A stretch of DNA of 64,000 bases. It comes from Ceratorhiza oryzae-sativae (taxonomy: Eukaryota > Basidiomycota > Agaricomycetes > Cantharellales > Ceratobasidiaceae). The stretch spans positions 186,001 to 250,000 of the forward strand of contig JARWMV010000251.1 of assembly GCA_030998015.1 (NCBI GenBank), given 5' to 3'. Both the position numbers and the translations under genes were made by a program. The notes below the pieces were generated by a model. That model did no database searches. It was not told where the DNA came from and was given only the letters and a program-made list of their open reading frames with translations. This document shows, piece after piece, positions 1-13,466 of this stretch. Numbering within the stretch: the first letter of the stretch is position 1; every line of letters begins with the position of its first letter.

Positions 1-44
1 GCTCGGGAGGCTGTTAACGACAATATGTGGTATGGATCACTTAG

Positions 45-293
45 TATGCTGCGTCTGTACCACTCTCGGCTGACTCGATTATACCAGAGCGACATACGCC
101 GAGACGAGACGAGCGTCCGGTATGGCTAGCCGAATCCCTGGAAAAGCTCTCACTTGATTCATCTTCCGACGTTCGAGCCTTTGTCCATCGAGCGGCATAT
201 GCTGAGCTCGACCTTTGGCCACCAGTCGATGTCTCCAAGGCCACAGCCAAGATTGCAGATTCAGAGTTTGCCGAGTTTTCTCGACCCCCTTGA
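45..293 (+). CDS. Terminal exon of an unknown protein (5' part outside window)
   Basis: A frame stays open from a likely 3' splice site (TTAG ending at 44) to TGA at 291-293. It encodes about 82 residues including WLAESLEKLSLDSSSDVRAF and ending EFAEFSRPP. In-frame stops just upstream of 45 and the lack of a start codon suggest this is the last exon of a gene that begins outside the window. The composition, with amphipathic helical stretches and few rare residues, looks coding. I do not recognise the family. The antisense frame over the same bases has low-complexity Ser/Arg content and was dismissed. Confidence 0.5.
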   Translation, partial: YAASVPLSADSIIPERHTPRRDERPVWLAESLEKLSLDSSSDVRAFVHRAAYAELDLWPPVDVSKATAKIADSEFAEFSRPP

Positions 294-463
294 TGAATAT
301 GTATCTTGATTTTGCTATTTCGTACTTTTTTTTACTCTTTTATTCTTTCTTCTGATTTTTGTTGTATTGAAGTACACTGTATTCACTTGTTGCTGTGGAC
401 AGGGTTATTATTGGTATGCATGCATACATGGCATCGAGCTAGATTACTGGTTTGTCAGCTCCT

Positions 464-1090
464 CTAGTGACTTCGAAATACATACGGGATCCATCGAATG
501 AGGCCAATGGCTGGGATCTCTCTAGTTAGATCTTGAACCGCGCAGTGCAGCGCTAATGAGGCATTGTTGGCCAGGGGCCCATCGACTTTTGGCAATGTTC
601 ATAAAATGATTTAGCAATGGTTGCACCATTCTCATCGCTGATCGACCTGCTGGTGGCTACAGCACCTCTATGGGCTGCAAACAGGAGTGCGGCAGCGATA
701 TTGAGCGACCCTCCAGATGCGCTAGCGCCGCCTGGAGTCCGGTGGCTCAGGTTTTCATGTGGAACGGCCGAGTGCTACTGGTACTCACCGGCTCCAGTTT
801 GGCATGCTGGTAGATATGCTAGCTCTTTCGCTGGCATTTTCGTATTGATGGTTTCAGGCAGATTCAGCTTTCCGCCTTTTAGTAACACCACATCCTTCAA
901 AGGATCGGGTTTGTTCTGTTTTCCTTGGAAAGCGAGGTGCAGGATGGAATGTTTTAGGAGCAACGCTGTCACGTCGACTATGCGACCGATCTCGTCGTGC
1001 AGCACAGTAACAGCTGTTTTGGCTTTGTTCCTAGCATATACAATAGCTCCAGCAAATAAGCGCCCGGCTCCGGCTCTGGCTCCGGCACCC
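464..1090 (-). pseudogene. Decayed CHAT-domain (caspase-like) fragment
   Basis: Read on the minus strand, this region matches the C-terminal CHAT domain of the intact gene at 4060-7960 along its whole length. The alignable blocks are TVLHDEIG, HLAFQGKQ, ELAYLPACQTG, LLFAAHRGAVAT, SLALHCAVQDL and IGLIRWIPY. The putative catalytic Cys (PACQTG) is kept, but the catalytic His of HLACHG is replaced, giving HLAFQG. A single-base shift lies near 585-600: the frame FYEHC...G must be left for KVDGPLANNASLALHCAV. The intron between ACQTG and the following exon is recognisable (GTGAGT donor, CTCCAG acceptor), so the copy arose from genomic DNA and not from a retrocopy. No TPR region is present. It is most likely a truncated, inactive paralogue. 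Confidence 0.75.
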
Positions 1091-1207
1091 AGAGCTTAAG
1101 CGGTTCCTTGGCTTTCACGCTCAACCTCATGAGCTTCGCCCTCCGAATCAGCTGAAAAGGGCCACCTCACAACAAGAATCATTTCTATCGCACAAAACCC
1201 CGGGTTC

Positions 1208-3798
1208 ATGTACAAGCTACGACGACCAACCCTCTACTCTACCCCACGGCGGCTTCTACAATCGGGTCACAAGATGTTTGCGCTCTATGCTCCATCTCGG
1301 TCCGAACGTACTCCTACGTTCGCGAACCAGCCCAGTCTCCCAAAGCTACCTGTTCCTAAATTGCGGTCTACACTCGATCGGTATCTAAAGAGCCTGGAGC
1401 CGCTAATCGCTGAGGCGGGGGAGGCTAATGCCGTCTCCGAGATGAAGAAACGACAGCGGATGGCCGAGGAGTTCGAAAACGGGATAGGAAAGCTTGCTCA
1501 GGCCAGGCTAATAGGTGGGGTTTCCTAGAATATAAATGATTAAATCCTAATCCTTTGATAGACCTTGATCGTGCTTCGGAGAACAATTGGCTGGATGACA
1601 ATCTCTGGATCAAGAAAGCCTACCATGAATGGAGGGCACCCCTCCTTATCAATTCTAATTGGTGGCTCCTTTTCCAAGACGACAACACCGTTCCTGAGCA
1701 TGTACGACAACATGACGGCACCGTACCTTTGGATTCGGGCGTCAAGTTGGCTACGGGTGGAGAGGTAGGGGAATGGCAAATCCGGCGCGCTGCATGGCTC
1801 GCGGCAAGGTTCATGGACTTTAAAGAACGCCTCGATGCGTAAGTACCTTTTCTGGGGGCTGTCCTGACACCATACTGACTTGGTTTTAAAATGAACTCGC
1901 GATCTGCAGACAGGACATTCATCCGGACTCATCGCGCACAGGTCCGTTTTGCATGCACCAATACACTCGGTTCGTACTCACATTCTTTCACTCGGCTTCT
2001 CCCTGGCTTTATACACCTTCCATTTTCCCTTACATCTATCTGTGCGTCAACATATGCTCATAGGCCTATGGTTCAACCGTCCTGCTCGTAGACTGTTCAA
2101 CCTTACCCGCATCCCGAAACCTGATTGCGACATGTTAAACGCCAAACCATCCGAAAAGATTGGCAGACATATTCATGTCATGATTAACGACTGGTGCTAC
2201 GCGATCCAAGTTTACGACGGCGCGGGCCGTAACATTGGTCCCAAAGAGATAGAGCAGAGGTTGTGGGAAGTGGTCAAAGATGTTCAAAAACGGGAGGCAA
2301 ATGGAGAACGAGCCAAGCGAGTTGGCATTCTGACTGCCGACGAACGGACAAAATGGGCAAATGTGAGTTAAAATCTACCCCACAAGCATAATGGCTTTAA
2401 AATTATTCAAAGAATCGAGAATACCTTCTCGCTCTCTCCGACCAAAATCGCGACTCCTTCAGCACCATCGAATCAGCTCTGTTCACCATCTCCCTCGATC
2501 CATATACTCTCCCTCCAGTTGCTGCCCAGCCAGCCAAACCAGATGCACATCGACAGCCCGTCCTTGATGCCCATGTCCGAAACACCTCGTCTGGCCTCAA
2601 CGGTCTCAACCGATGGTTCGATAAGTCCCTTACGGTTTCTGTTGAGTCCAACTCGCGTGCTGGCATGAACGGCGAACATTCGCCTTGCGACGCCTTGATA
2701 CCCAGCATCATCGTCGACTACGTTTTGGCCGAGCCTATTGATACGGCTGCTTTTACGCAATCGCCAACTAAACTAGGTGCTGTGGAGTACGTAGGCCCAA
2801 GTGAAGGAGGGGCAGGGTGGAGGTCGCTGGACTGGGTGATCGACGGAACAATCGAAAATGAGATAAAAGAGGCCGAGGGACGTGCGAGGGCGATCGTCGA
2901 AGACTCAGATGCCAGCCAGTTGTGGTTCTCAGAGTATGCTGCTCATTGGATGAAAAAATATGGTTAGTATGCAAACTATCACGTTGCTCAATTCGGGTCA
3001 ATAATATATACCCATCCCCCCGCCAGCTAAGCTCTCGCCCGACGCATACATCCAACTTGCTATGCAGCTTGCTTGGTACAAGCAACGAGGAGAATTTACT
3101 GCAACCTACGAGACAGCGTCGACTCGTCTGTTCAAGCACGGTCGTACTGACGTGATTCGAACGTATAGCTCAGACTCAAGGGCGTTCGTGAAGACGATGG
3201 TGGATCCTCTTGCGACGGTATGCGGCTTCTATCGAACTTACAACTCATACTTACTTCTGCGTAGAAAGAGGCAAAGCTGGCGGCTCTTCAACAAGCAGCA
3301 ACGTCTCACAACTCGTATACTCGTGATGCCTCGACGGGCAAGGGCTGCGATCGACACTTGTTTGGCTTGAAGCTAATGCTTCGCCCAGGAGAAAGCAGTC
3401 CGCTCTTTGAGGATGAGCTTTTTTCAAAAAGCGCAGAGTGGAAGCTCAGTACGAGTGGGTTGAGTGCGGGAGACAGGTTCCTCGGAACAGGGTAAGAAAT
3501 AAACCTCCCAATTACAGCAATGTCTTTGTTAACGAGTTAAAAATAGGTTTGGCACTGGATGGCCAGACGGCTATGGTATCAATTGTGAGTTGCCATATCC
3601 CAGTTGTGTGAAGCCGGTTATTTACGTGAAGTTAAAGATCTGGCTGGTCAACAGCTAATCAAGTTTGGTATTGAGACCAAACATTCGAATCCTACCACGT
3701 CTGTTGCTGATTTCAAGGCGCGCATCGTTGAAAGCCTTCGAGAGATGAAAGCGCTGTTTGCAGACATTGAAGAAACCGACAACAGAGCCAAGCTATGA
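1208..3798 (+). CDS. CAT2: Carnitine O-acetyltransferase (mitochondrial/peroxisomal)
   Basis: Carnitine acyltransferase family: transfers acetyl groups between CoA and carnitine so that acetyl units can move between peroxisome, cytosol and mitochondrion. Proposed exons: 1208-1514, 1562-1838, 1910-1969, 2092-2362, 2413-2962, 3027-3217, 3265-3491, 3548-3585 and 3638-3798. They sum to 2082 nt, giving 693 aa, the usual family size. Recognisable blocks in order are [46 protein letters not shown], the NGEHSPCDA segment holding the catalytic His, [19 protein letters not shown] and [11 protein letters not shown]. The N-terminus ([18 protein letters not shown]) looks like a mitochondrial presequence. 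The protein ends in AKL, a type-1 peroxisomal signal, as is known for yeast Cat2. A second Met at codon 23 (HKMFALY) could give a form without the presequence. The third intron (1970-2091) is longer than its neighbours. Confidence 0.92.
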
Positions 3799-4059
3799 TA
3801 AATGTTTGTCATGAAGGTCAAATGAATTGTACCCCGACATATATCTTTATCTTAATAGAACCGACATTTGATGGAAATTTATCAATGGATTTCGGATAGA
3901 GTACCTCCTAACCCCCCCCCTCCCAAGTTTCATTTACAATAACTCGCTTTCCAGCAGAATTTCGGTTCAAGATAGAGCAGCTATACGGCCCGTATTTGAT
4001 TGCGCATACATACAACACTAACTTTCTAAGTTAGGGTTGAGCCAGGTTAGCTTTACAAC

Positions 4060-7000
4060 TCATTCTATGACTCCGAGACACATAAATGGAATCCATCGAA
4101 TCAGGGCGATGTTTGGATTAGCCGATCTCAAATCGTGAACAGCACAATGAAGTGACAGGGGAGCGCTAAGAGCCAAGGGGCCATCCCGCTTCATCAGGTA
4201 TCTATAAAACGCTTCGGCAACTTGAGCCCCGTCCCTGTCATTGATCGACCACATCGTAGCCACAGCGCTTCGGTATCCTGCGAAAAGAAATCCGCCTGCA
4301 AGACTCAAAGACTCCTCAGGGGAGCCAATAGCACCTTTATGGATTGGTTAATATCTAAGGCTCAAAATGCAAATATTGGCTCGCAACTCACCAGTCGCGG
4401 TTTGGCATGCGGACAAGTATACTAGCTCTGCCGACCGCAGCGGCATTTTGATGATTTCGCGCAACGTCAGATTTCCGTCGTACAATACTATCGCACTATC
4501 CAACGGATCAGTTTGGTCTTGCTTTCCGTGACAGGCCAGGTGCAGTAATTGATGTGCAGGCAATATAGACTTGAGTCCAGCCACTTGGCCGGCTGAGTCA
4601 TGCAAGACAGTAATCTCCGGTCGAGCCTTCCGATCCTTCGCCAACCCAACGGCGCTGATGATCCCATCTCGTTCTTCAACCACGTGAGACAGAGGATTAG
4701 TGGGGGGAGTCTCTGGGAGCGAAACGATGAGCAGACGAGTGGGTTGAGATTCGGAATTTGAGGTACGTTCGTAAGCTTGTAAGAGAGAAGATATTGTTGG
4801 AGTATACGATGAGACAGCGTAGGTAGTCGCCCAGTGCTCCGGGCCCAACGCGTAATTTCCAGCAGCGTGAAAGGGAAGGAAAATCGCCGCTGGTCCGGCA
4901 GGGCACCAGCATACTCGCTGAAGCTTATCTGGAACGGCGTTCAATTCATTCTAGAAAAGTGAACTTCGGCAAAGCTGACATATGATACCCAAGCATATAC
5001 TGACCAGACAGCCTATTGCTTTGAAAATTGGATAAACAATACACTCCCAAAGTTGCGTGAGAGCGTTTTGAATGATTGCGGCTGGCGACTGCTTTCTCGA
5101 TTGGGCCCGGACAAAATACCGGACGGCTTCGACGTCGTCCCGAACTTCCCGTCCTTGTAACTTTACGGTATTTTGCATGGTTCGAGATAAATCATGCACC
5201 TTGGCCCAGGATATTGGGAGTGGAACAACAATCGGTTGTGATGGCTCGTTTGGACCCCCAAGAATTATCGCATCACATCGGTATTGGCTAACATTGATAT
5301 ATACGATCGCGCAATGCCGAGCGGCATCTTTGAGGCGAGAAAATGGCCTTGGTTTCATGAAGTCTTCATACCCTGGTAGCTCTCGGATCTTGTTCAGGTA
5401 GGTATCGAACCAGTGCGCATAGTGGCGAAGCTCTATGCCTTGGTGGGAAATATCCATACCGTCTGGATCTAGATCATCAGCAAAACCACTCTGGGTATAG
5501 TAGTAGCTTGATTTATAGTCTTTTTCGTCTGTTTCAGCCGAATATTGTCTAAGCTTCTGCATGGTGTACTCGAGCTCTGAAGCAAGTTGTGGATCAAGGC
5601 CATGAATGGGTCTAGTATCGATCTGCATAGGAATCAGTTGGGAAAAGAACAAACTCCGTCCATCTTCCAAGAGTTCAACAGCGGTCACTGGGTCATCAAG
5701 AGCGAGAGCTGCTGCCGCTGCATCGCACGCATGTCCAGCAGATCTCTCGGTAAGCGCTTGGTGCCGTCTAGCCGAAGTCAAGCCCATGTTTGATAGTCGG
5801 CGGAGAGCTTGGAATAGAAGCCTGTATGCAGGAATTAAATGAGAGCTAGCATTGTACTCGCGACATATCCGCACGAGCTGTTTTGCGGCAAGAAAGAACA
5901 TTCTTGGGTGTCCTATCATCGACCCGGCTTGGGTATTTCGGGGGTTTAAAAGAGATATACATTCTTGTAGATCCTGAGGTTGACCTAGGATCTTGTAGCG
6001 ATCTTCAAGAGCAGTTGCCAGGTTACAATAGGCGCTGAGATTCTTTGAGTGGCTTGCTTTCCGGAAATACTCGATTGCCAACTCAAGGTGCTGGTCACGA
6101 AGCCCATCTTCCAGCCCTGGAATACGTGAAAGTTCATGGTTGACAGCTCCAAGGAAAGTATAACGAGGGTGAATAATAGCATATCCTTCTTTCAAAGCGT
6201 TCTTGAGTGCCGTTTGGTGATATTTTTCAGCCATTTGAAGAGGGATGATACACTCGATAGGAGCTTGCCCTGCTCTTATTTGAGCATGATAGAGCATCGT
6301 ATAGGCTCTTCCCAAGCTGTTTAATGCATTAACTCGATTTGCATGTGGAAACGGAACGATGGCCTCGAAGAGCTGCACGAGCTGTTGAATCTCCTCAGTG
6401 TCTTCCGCAGCCTTGGTTATCCTATCTTCCTGTATTTTTCTGAGCATACTAGTTCCATATCTGTATGTTCCTTCCCATTGTGGCTCTAGTCTAACCAGCT
6501 CTGGGATTTCGCGTATTACTCTCCAAGCCCTTGCGCCGGATTCAAGGCTCTCGAGAAAGTCTTCGCGATTATTGTCCTGAGCGAATCGCGCATAAAGGAT
6601 CGCCGCCCGCCTGAAAAGGATCTCGGCAAACAATTCCTGGCTTGTCACAATACTGGCAGCACGGGCTAAACAGTCTGCGGCTTCTGAGACATGGGCCGAA
6701 GTTCCTTCCTTAGAGTTCCCATATAGCTTGAAAGCAGTATTGGCAAGATGAAAAAGCCTTTCTGCAAGGATATGTTGCGCCTCGGGGTTTGTTAGCTTGA
6801 TGCATTCTCGCCAAATATCCAGCGATTTCAGCCAGGCTTTTGGGGCTGCTTCGTCCGAAAGCAGCTTTGCGAGCTCCTCAGCCACCATCGATAGCAATTG
6901 TTTGCAAGAGATCAGTCGATCCGCAGGAGCTGATCCGTAAGTCTGCGCTTCTCGAAGACAATCATATGAGTCTTCAAGGTCTTCATGGCTGAGATTTATC

Positions 7001-7960
7001 CAATATCTTTCATGAAGCGCCCGGCCGAGCGCGAAGAGAAGCTTGAAACGAATTTGGGGCAATAGTCCTGTATCATGGCTCCAAGACAGAGCTTCGCGCG
7101 CTTCTAAAATAGCGCGGTCAAGATCACTTGGGTTCGAGTTGGATGTGTAGGTGTCAATAAATTCTCTAAAACGCGCTGTATGCCTATACCTTCATGTTAG
7201 ACTACTTGATCAGCGAGTCAGGACAAACCTACCACTGTGTATAGGCACTGGCTAATGCTTCAAGCCAGAATAGTCGTAGCTTGAGCGAAGACAGGTCTTG
7301 TAGGGGCTCGGGTAGTACCTTCAAAAGAGTGGGATCCAGGTCGCCTGGTAGCGAGAGAGGAATGTTTTGTTTGAGGTCTAACGCCTCCTTTATCGACACA
7401 ATGCACAGTGAAATCTCGTCAGGGTTGTTCCTATCCATCCGCAAGTATAGTGTAGTTGCACGGAATGTACACCAGAGGTATCGCAGGTATGAGCTTTTTG
7501 TAGAAGCTGCAATTGCTCGACTGAAGGAAACCAGATGATTGGCGAGCATGGAGTTTGAAAACCACTGCGTGTGGCTACTATGAAACTGATCGCAAACATC
7601 GTATAGCTCATCCCAGACCGTCTCTAAGGCAGGTACAAACGAGTCTAGGTCGATAGATTGGCTCTCCAAGCTATCCTGGTAATGGCCTAAAAGATTCGCG
7701 AATACTGCAGATGAAGATAAAATGCGGTCGATTTCAGACGAGCAGTCTGCGTTTATAATACACCTAGCGCTAGCACATGCACAAAACTGGGAGTATACGT
7801 TGTAAGAAGGATCATCGTCTTCGATTAGATCAATAGCATGTTCTAGGCCTCGTGCGGCGTGAACCAACGACTTTTCACGATCCAAGGGGCTTGTACTCGA
7901 TTCACTTTGAGCAATTGTAGCGATGGCCTCATGCAGTAGCTTTGATGCCTCTTCCTGCAT
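4060..7960 (-). CDS. TPR-CHAT protein (caspase-like cysteine protease candidate)
   Basis: Proposed exons on the minus strand: 7960-7233, 7183-5005, 4950-4392 and 4334-4060, together 3741 nt or 1246 aa. The first ~900 residues are helical and TPR-like, with repeated blocks such as LFHLANTAFKLYG, LNSLGRAYTMLYHAQI and CNLATALEDRYKIL. The last ~300 residues are a CHAT domain (Pfam family 'Caspase HetF Associated with TPRs'). The family catalytic dyad is present: His in HLACHGKQ and Cys in YLSACQTATG, followed by GFLFAGYRSAVATMWSI. TPR-CHAT proteins are expanded in Agaricomycetes. Bacterial relatives act as proteases in defence (Csx29/craspase; gasdermin activation). The fungal role and substrate are unknown to me. 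I used the first in-frame ATG (7960, context ACCATG); the frame runs open to about 8023 and an upstream exon is possible. A decayed relative lies at 464-1090. Confidence 0.85.
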
Positions 7961-8186
7961 GGTGAACGGTCTGAGATGACCTGCCAGGGAGCCGAGGGCA
8001 ACAAGTTCGACGGCCGGCTGCAAAGTGGCTGACTAATGACTGGGCTGTTCTCGCATGAGCATGTCCGGGATTTTGATACGCGCTCCAATCTCTCCAAGTT
8101 TACGAATCGCTTGTCGCGGAATTTATCCCAGGAAGGATTTATTCATAACCAGCTACAGACGCAATATCAACCGTCGACTTTCAAGT

Positions 8187-10049
<1,863 letters not shown>

Positions 10050-10356
10050 ACTCAACCCCAATCATACTGTACTTTGAAATTAGACTCAATAACACGTCGA
10101 TGATCCACACCAAGCCTATTTTATTTAATTCCTACACCAAGACGCAGAAATATAGAGAACAGCAACTGATACCCGTACATATTATGCACGTGCGCATAGA
10201 GATTTTGCAGACCGAGAGCGAAGGAACTGTATCGCGTGACCGTATTCCGAGGCAAAGAGTCAAAAGGAAAGACGTAGCTCAAGTTATCAAAATAGGAGCA
10301 AAGAATAAGGAACGAGGGCCGAGCATAACGTGTCGTGAACAATTTACAATTCAACA
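10050..10356. other. Convergent 3' intergenic region
   Basis: About 300 bases between the stop codons of the proline iminopeptidase gene (+) and the SUN-domain gene (-). AT-rich, presumably both 3' UTRs. Overlapping open frames on each strand have no recognisable product. Confidence 0.5.
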
Positions 10357-13300
10357 TCACCTCATCGAGTCTGGCGTGCTGACGTTGGAGCCTGCCGCTT
10401 CGCCGTGTACACGTACGCGGTACAAGCAAGTGTAGTTCGGATCCCCATAAGAGCTAAGAACTTGGAAAATCACTAGCCCCACGTCGATGCCCGCTGCACG
10501 AACACTCTCGGAAACGGGGAACGTCTGGATGTGAGATGGCGCATTGATGTCGTACTCGAACTCGGCCAGCTTGATCGACTGCTTGAACGGCGATGAACCA
10601 AGATCGAGAGTGCTCTCAGCCTCGGGACCAATGGTTTGCGCATCTGCCCGGCTTCGATACTCGGCCAGTTTGGCTAAATTGTCATCACCCTCGACCAGAC
10701 CCCAGACAATGAATCTCTTCGGCGCAGTCCTAATATCGTAGGCAACATCTTTTGAGGCATGATCAACCGTAACTGAGTCGACCCGAACGCTTCGGCTGAG
10801 CAGCACAGCTATTTGGCCTTGACTTCCGGGGAACGCCCAACAATTGCCGACGTTGATGTCCGGGACAAGTGCGACAGCTGGAGGACGTCCATGGACAGAA
10901 CCGATGCCCAGGTAACGACGCCACCCTTGAAGGGGAACGCTGAATGTGGCAGATGTGTATTGAGGAACGACGCGAGCTCCGCCAGTGTAGAGAGCAAAAT
11001 CTGCACGAGCGAGGCTGTCCTTGGTAGTGGCAAGCACGGCACGCTGAACGACCTGCTCGAGTGCCTCCGAGCCAATGGTGAGCTGTTCGTTGTGTTGGGC
11101 AGGTTTGTTTCGTGGCCACCAAGCAGCCGAGCCGCCAGCATCCTTGAATCGGGCCTCGATGTCGCGCAGTTTGGATTCGAATTCTTTCGAGCGCGAGTCA
11201 TGCTCTTTTGATTTAACATCAAGTTCCTTGGTCTTGGCTTCAAGCTCTTTGGATTTGGACTCGATCTCTTTGGCCCTGGCGTCGATCTCTTTGGCCCGAC
11301 CTTCGAAGCGTTTGGCGTCCTTCTCTATCTCCTGTGCCCGCGAGTCGATATTTCGTGCATGCGCCTCAAGCTCCTTCGCCCTAGCGCCTACATCCCCAGC
11401 CGTTCCATCTGCCGCTCCAGCTTTCGTCCCGGAAGGTTCGACCGGACGGGGTTTGTACACGTCGTCAAATCGAGCATCCATCTTTCCGAGTTTCATGTCT
11501 ACCTGGCCCACCCGCGAATCAACTTGGCCCACCCGAGAATCTACCTTGGTCACCCTCTTCCCGACCTGCTCGATTCGAGAATCAACCTGGTCAATTTTGT
11601 GGTCCAATTCCCCGATGCGCCCGTCGGCTTCACCGACACGGGTATCCACGTCTTTAACTCGCCCTTCGAGACGGCCAACGAGTGAACTCATGTCGCCGAT
11701 CGATGTATCTGTGGAACGCTGTGCTTGCTCCAGGACCGCCAATCGCTTGATCAACTCTTCTAGGGTACTAGGAGGAAGGTCGAACGCCGGCAAAGGTACG
11801 TGCTGATGTCCTTTTGAAGGAACAGGGTTGGGTCGAGAAGAACCCAAGCCACGCAGAGAGCTGAGCCCCAACCAGATCGCCAAAAACATGACAAAAAATC
11901 CAGCAACGTTGGTGGTGCCAAAGTGTTGTACCAGCTTCACCAATTGTCGCACCAACGTACCTAGCATCGCCCCGACTCCCGTCCTCTTGCTAGTCCGGCT
12001 AGAGTAGGATTGGGCATGGGGCCGAGCGGCCTGGTGAGCAGCGGCAATTTCGTGCGATTGTTGCTGAATCTCTGGATCCGTATACGCGTTTGAGTCGTCC
12101 GTCCTGAGAGCCTCGTCCAACGCAACCTCGTCCGCGTTCGAGTCGGTGGTTTGTCCGCCAACGCTGGCAGCTCGTGGGGTATGGCTCCTACTACGGCTCT
12201 TGGTTCGTCCGCGTGACGGAGGCAGTATAGACGGCTCCTCATCAACTTGGACAAGGTGGCTAACACTTCGTTGGTCTCCATCGCCCAGTATGCTTGCTCC
12301 AGGACGCGACGATTGTCTGCGAGGCTTCTTGACAGCCCGAACCGTTTTCGACGGGCCGATGATAGGCAGGGCCATCCCTTTGATCTGTTTTATCTTCTTC
12401 TTCCGTTTCCCCTCGTCAGAATCAAACCCTTCCGACTCCTCAGACTCGGAAGGAGAAGGCCGGTAGGCCGCATTATCTTTGCTCTTCCTCGGTTTTTTCT
12501 TAGCTCCAGCAGAGTTGGATTTATTTCCAGGAGGTGAAGGTGCTAATCCGGCCTTGGCGCGTTGATACGCAGCCTCCACGTCTTCGTAATCGCTCGTGCG
12601 GTCAACACTAGACAAGGACTGTTGGATATTTGTAGTCGACGCCGAGTCCTCTGGCTGCCGGGATGTAGCTCGCTTCGCGGCTTGAATGACAAAGCTCCCA
12701 GCAGCACCGATCGCGTCAAGGAACGGAGACTTGGCACGGTCCGCCCTACTAACGATGGGGTCCCCATTGATATCCACGTCTCCAGTGGTCTCGCCAGTTG
12801 TATCGCCGTTTTCGTCTTGGGGTAACACAGACGCCGAGCGACGTAGCCCGCTAGATGAAGGCGGGGCGAGCCGATTTCCCCCAACCCAGCTTGACGTAGA
12901 CTTGGTTCTCTGCATGCCAAGTTGGGTAAACGCAGCCTGGGTGAAGGCGTTGGCGACGTTGACACTCGTGTCCCGCAGACCCTGCCCAGGGAGCGAGGTG
13001 ACGGAGGAAGTGGAAGTAGTTGGCCCCAGAGCTTGGTTGCGCTGCTTTAATCGGGCGTAACGAACGTCGGCGGGCTCCGAGACGAATTGCGAGTCGCCTG
13101 CGTTTTCTGGATTGGGCGCCGTGGTGCTAGAGCGGGAGGGGGACCGTGGCCGGTTGCCAGTAGAGGAAGATGGCTTGGGAGGCGAGGTCGAGCTAGAGCG
13201 GGAGAGGGAGAGTTCTGGGGCGCTGTAGCATGACGATGAGGCATTGAACCGAGTCTATTGATGTCCGTGACGCACCCGTAAGAGTAAGAAACCGGGATCG

Positions 13301-13466
13301 TGTGAGTTGATGCTCCCCGACGTGGCGGCTCGGGCTGCTGTGAATCTGGCTGATCGCCGTCTGTGGTAGGTTTAGCGGATTTGAGCTGTTGTTTCTTGGT
13401 GCCGTTGAGAAATGCGTCGCGGTCGAGTCGCCGCTGCTGTCCAAGGGGTGTGTTGGTGAAGGACAT
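10357..13466 (-). CDS. SUN-domain protein (LINC complex, inner nuclear membrane)
   Basis: Exon 1 is 13466-13276 and exon 2 is 13222-10357. The 53-nt intron (donor GTGCGT, acceptor CTACAG) joins SYSYG to APELSLS in frame, giving 1018 aa. Layout: a long polar Ser/Arg/Pro-rich nucleoplasmic N-terminus; basic patches (KRKKKIKQIKG, RRQSSRPG); one membrane segment around residues 490-510 (GFFVMFLAIWLGL); then two runs of seven-residue repeats, one of the type VDSRVGQ (about residues 555-645) and one of the type AKEIESK (about 670-755). The C-terminal SUN domain (about 790-1005) contains ADFALYTGGARVVP, GNCWAFPGSQGQIAVLLS, VDSVTVDHAS, FIVWGLVEG and YTCLYRVRVHG. The family bridges the nuclear envelope by binding KASH proteins and functions in nuclear positioning and spindle-pole or telomere attachment. 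The order TM, coiled coil, SUN is as expected. Confidence 0.9.
11150..11690 (-). repeat. 21-nt tandem repeats coding heptad coiled coil of the SUN protein
   Basis: Two arrays of degenerate 21-nt units lie in the SUN gene. At about 11480-11690 the encoded unit is approximately D-x-R-V-G-Q-V (two adjacent copies of VDSRVGQ are identical). At about 11150-11390 the unit is approximately A/S-K-E-L-E-x-K. Every seventh residue is conserved, which fits a parallel trimeric coiled coil in the perinuclear space. Repeat number could vary between strains. Confidence 0.7.

Noticed and set aside
617..1099. Plus-strand frame of 160 codons
   Set aside because: It is antisense to the CHAT relic, whose minus-strand reading matches a real protein; no promoter or family.
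11075..11806. Plus-strand frame of 243 codons, Ser/Leu-rich
   Set aside because: It is the antisense shadow of the SUN coiled-coil repeats; repeats make both strands open.
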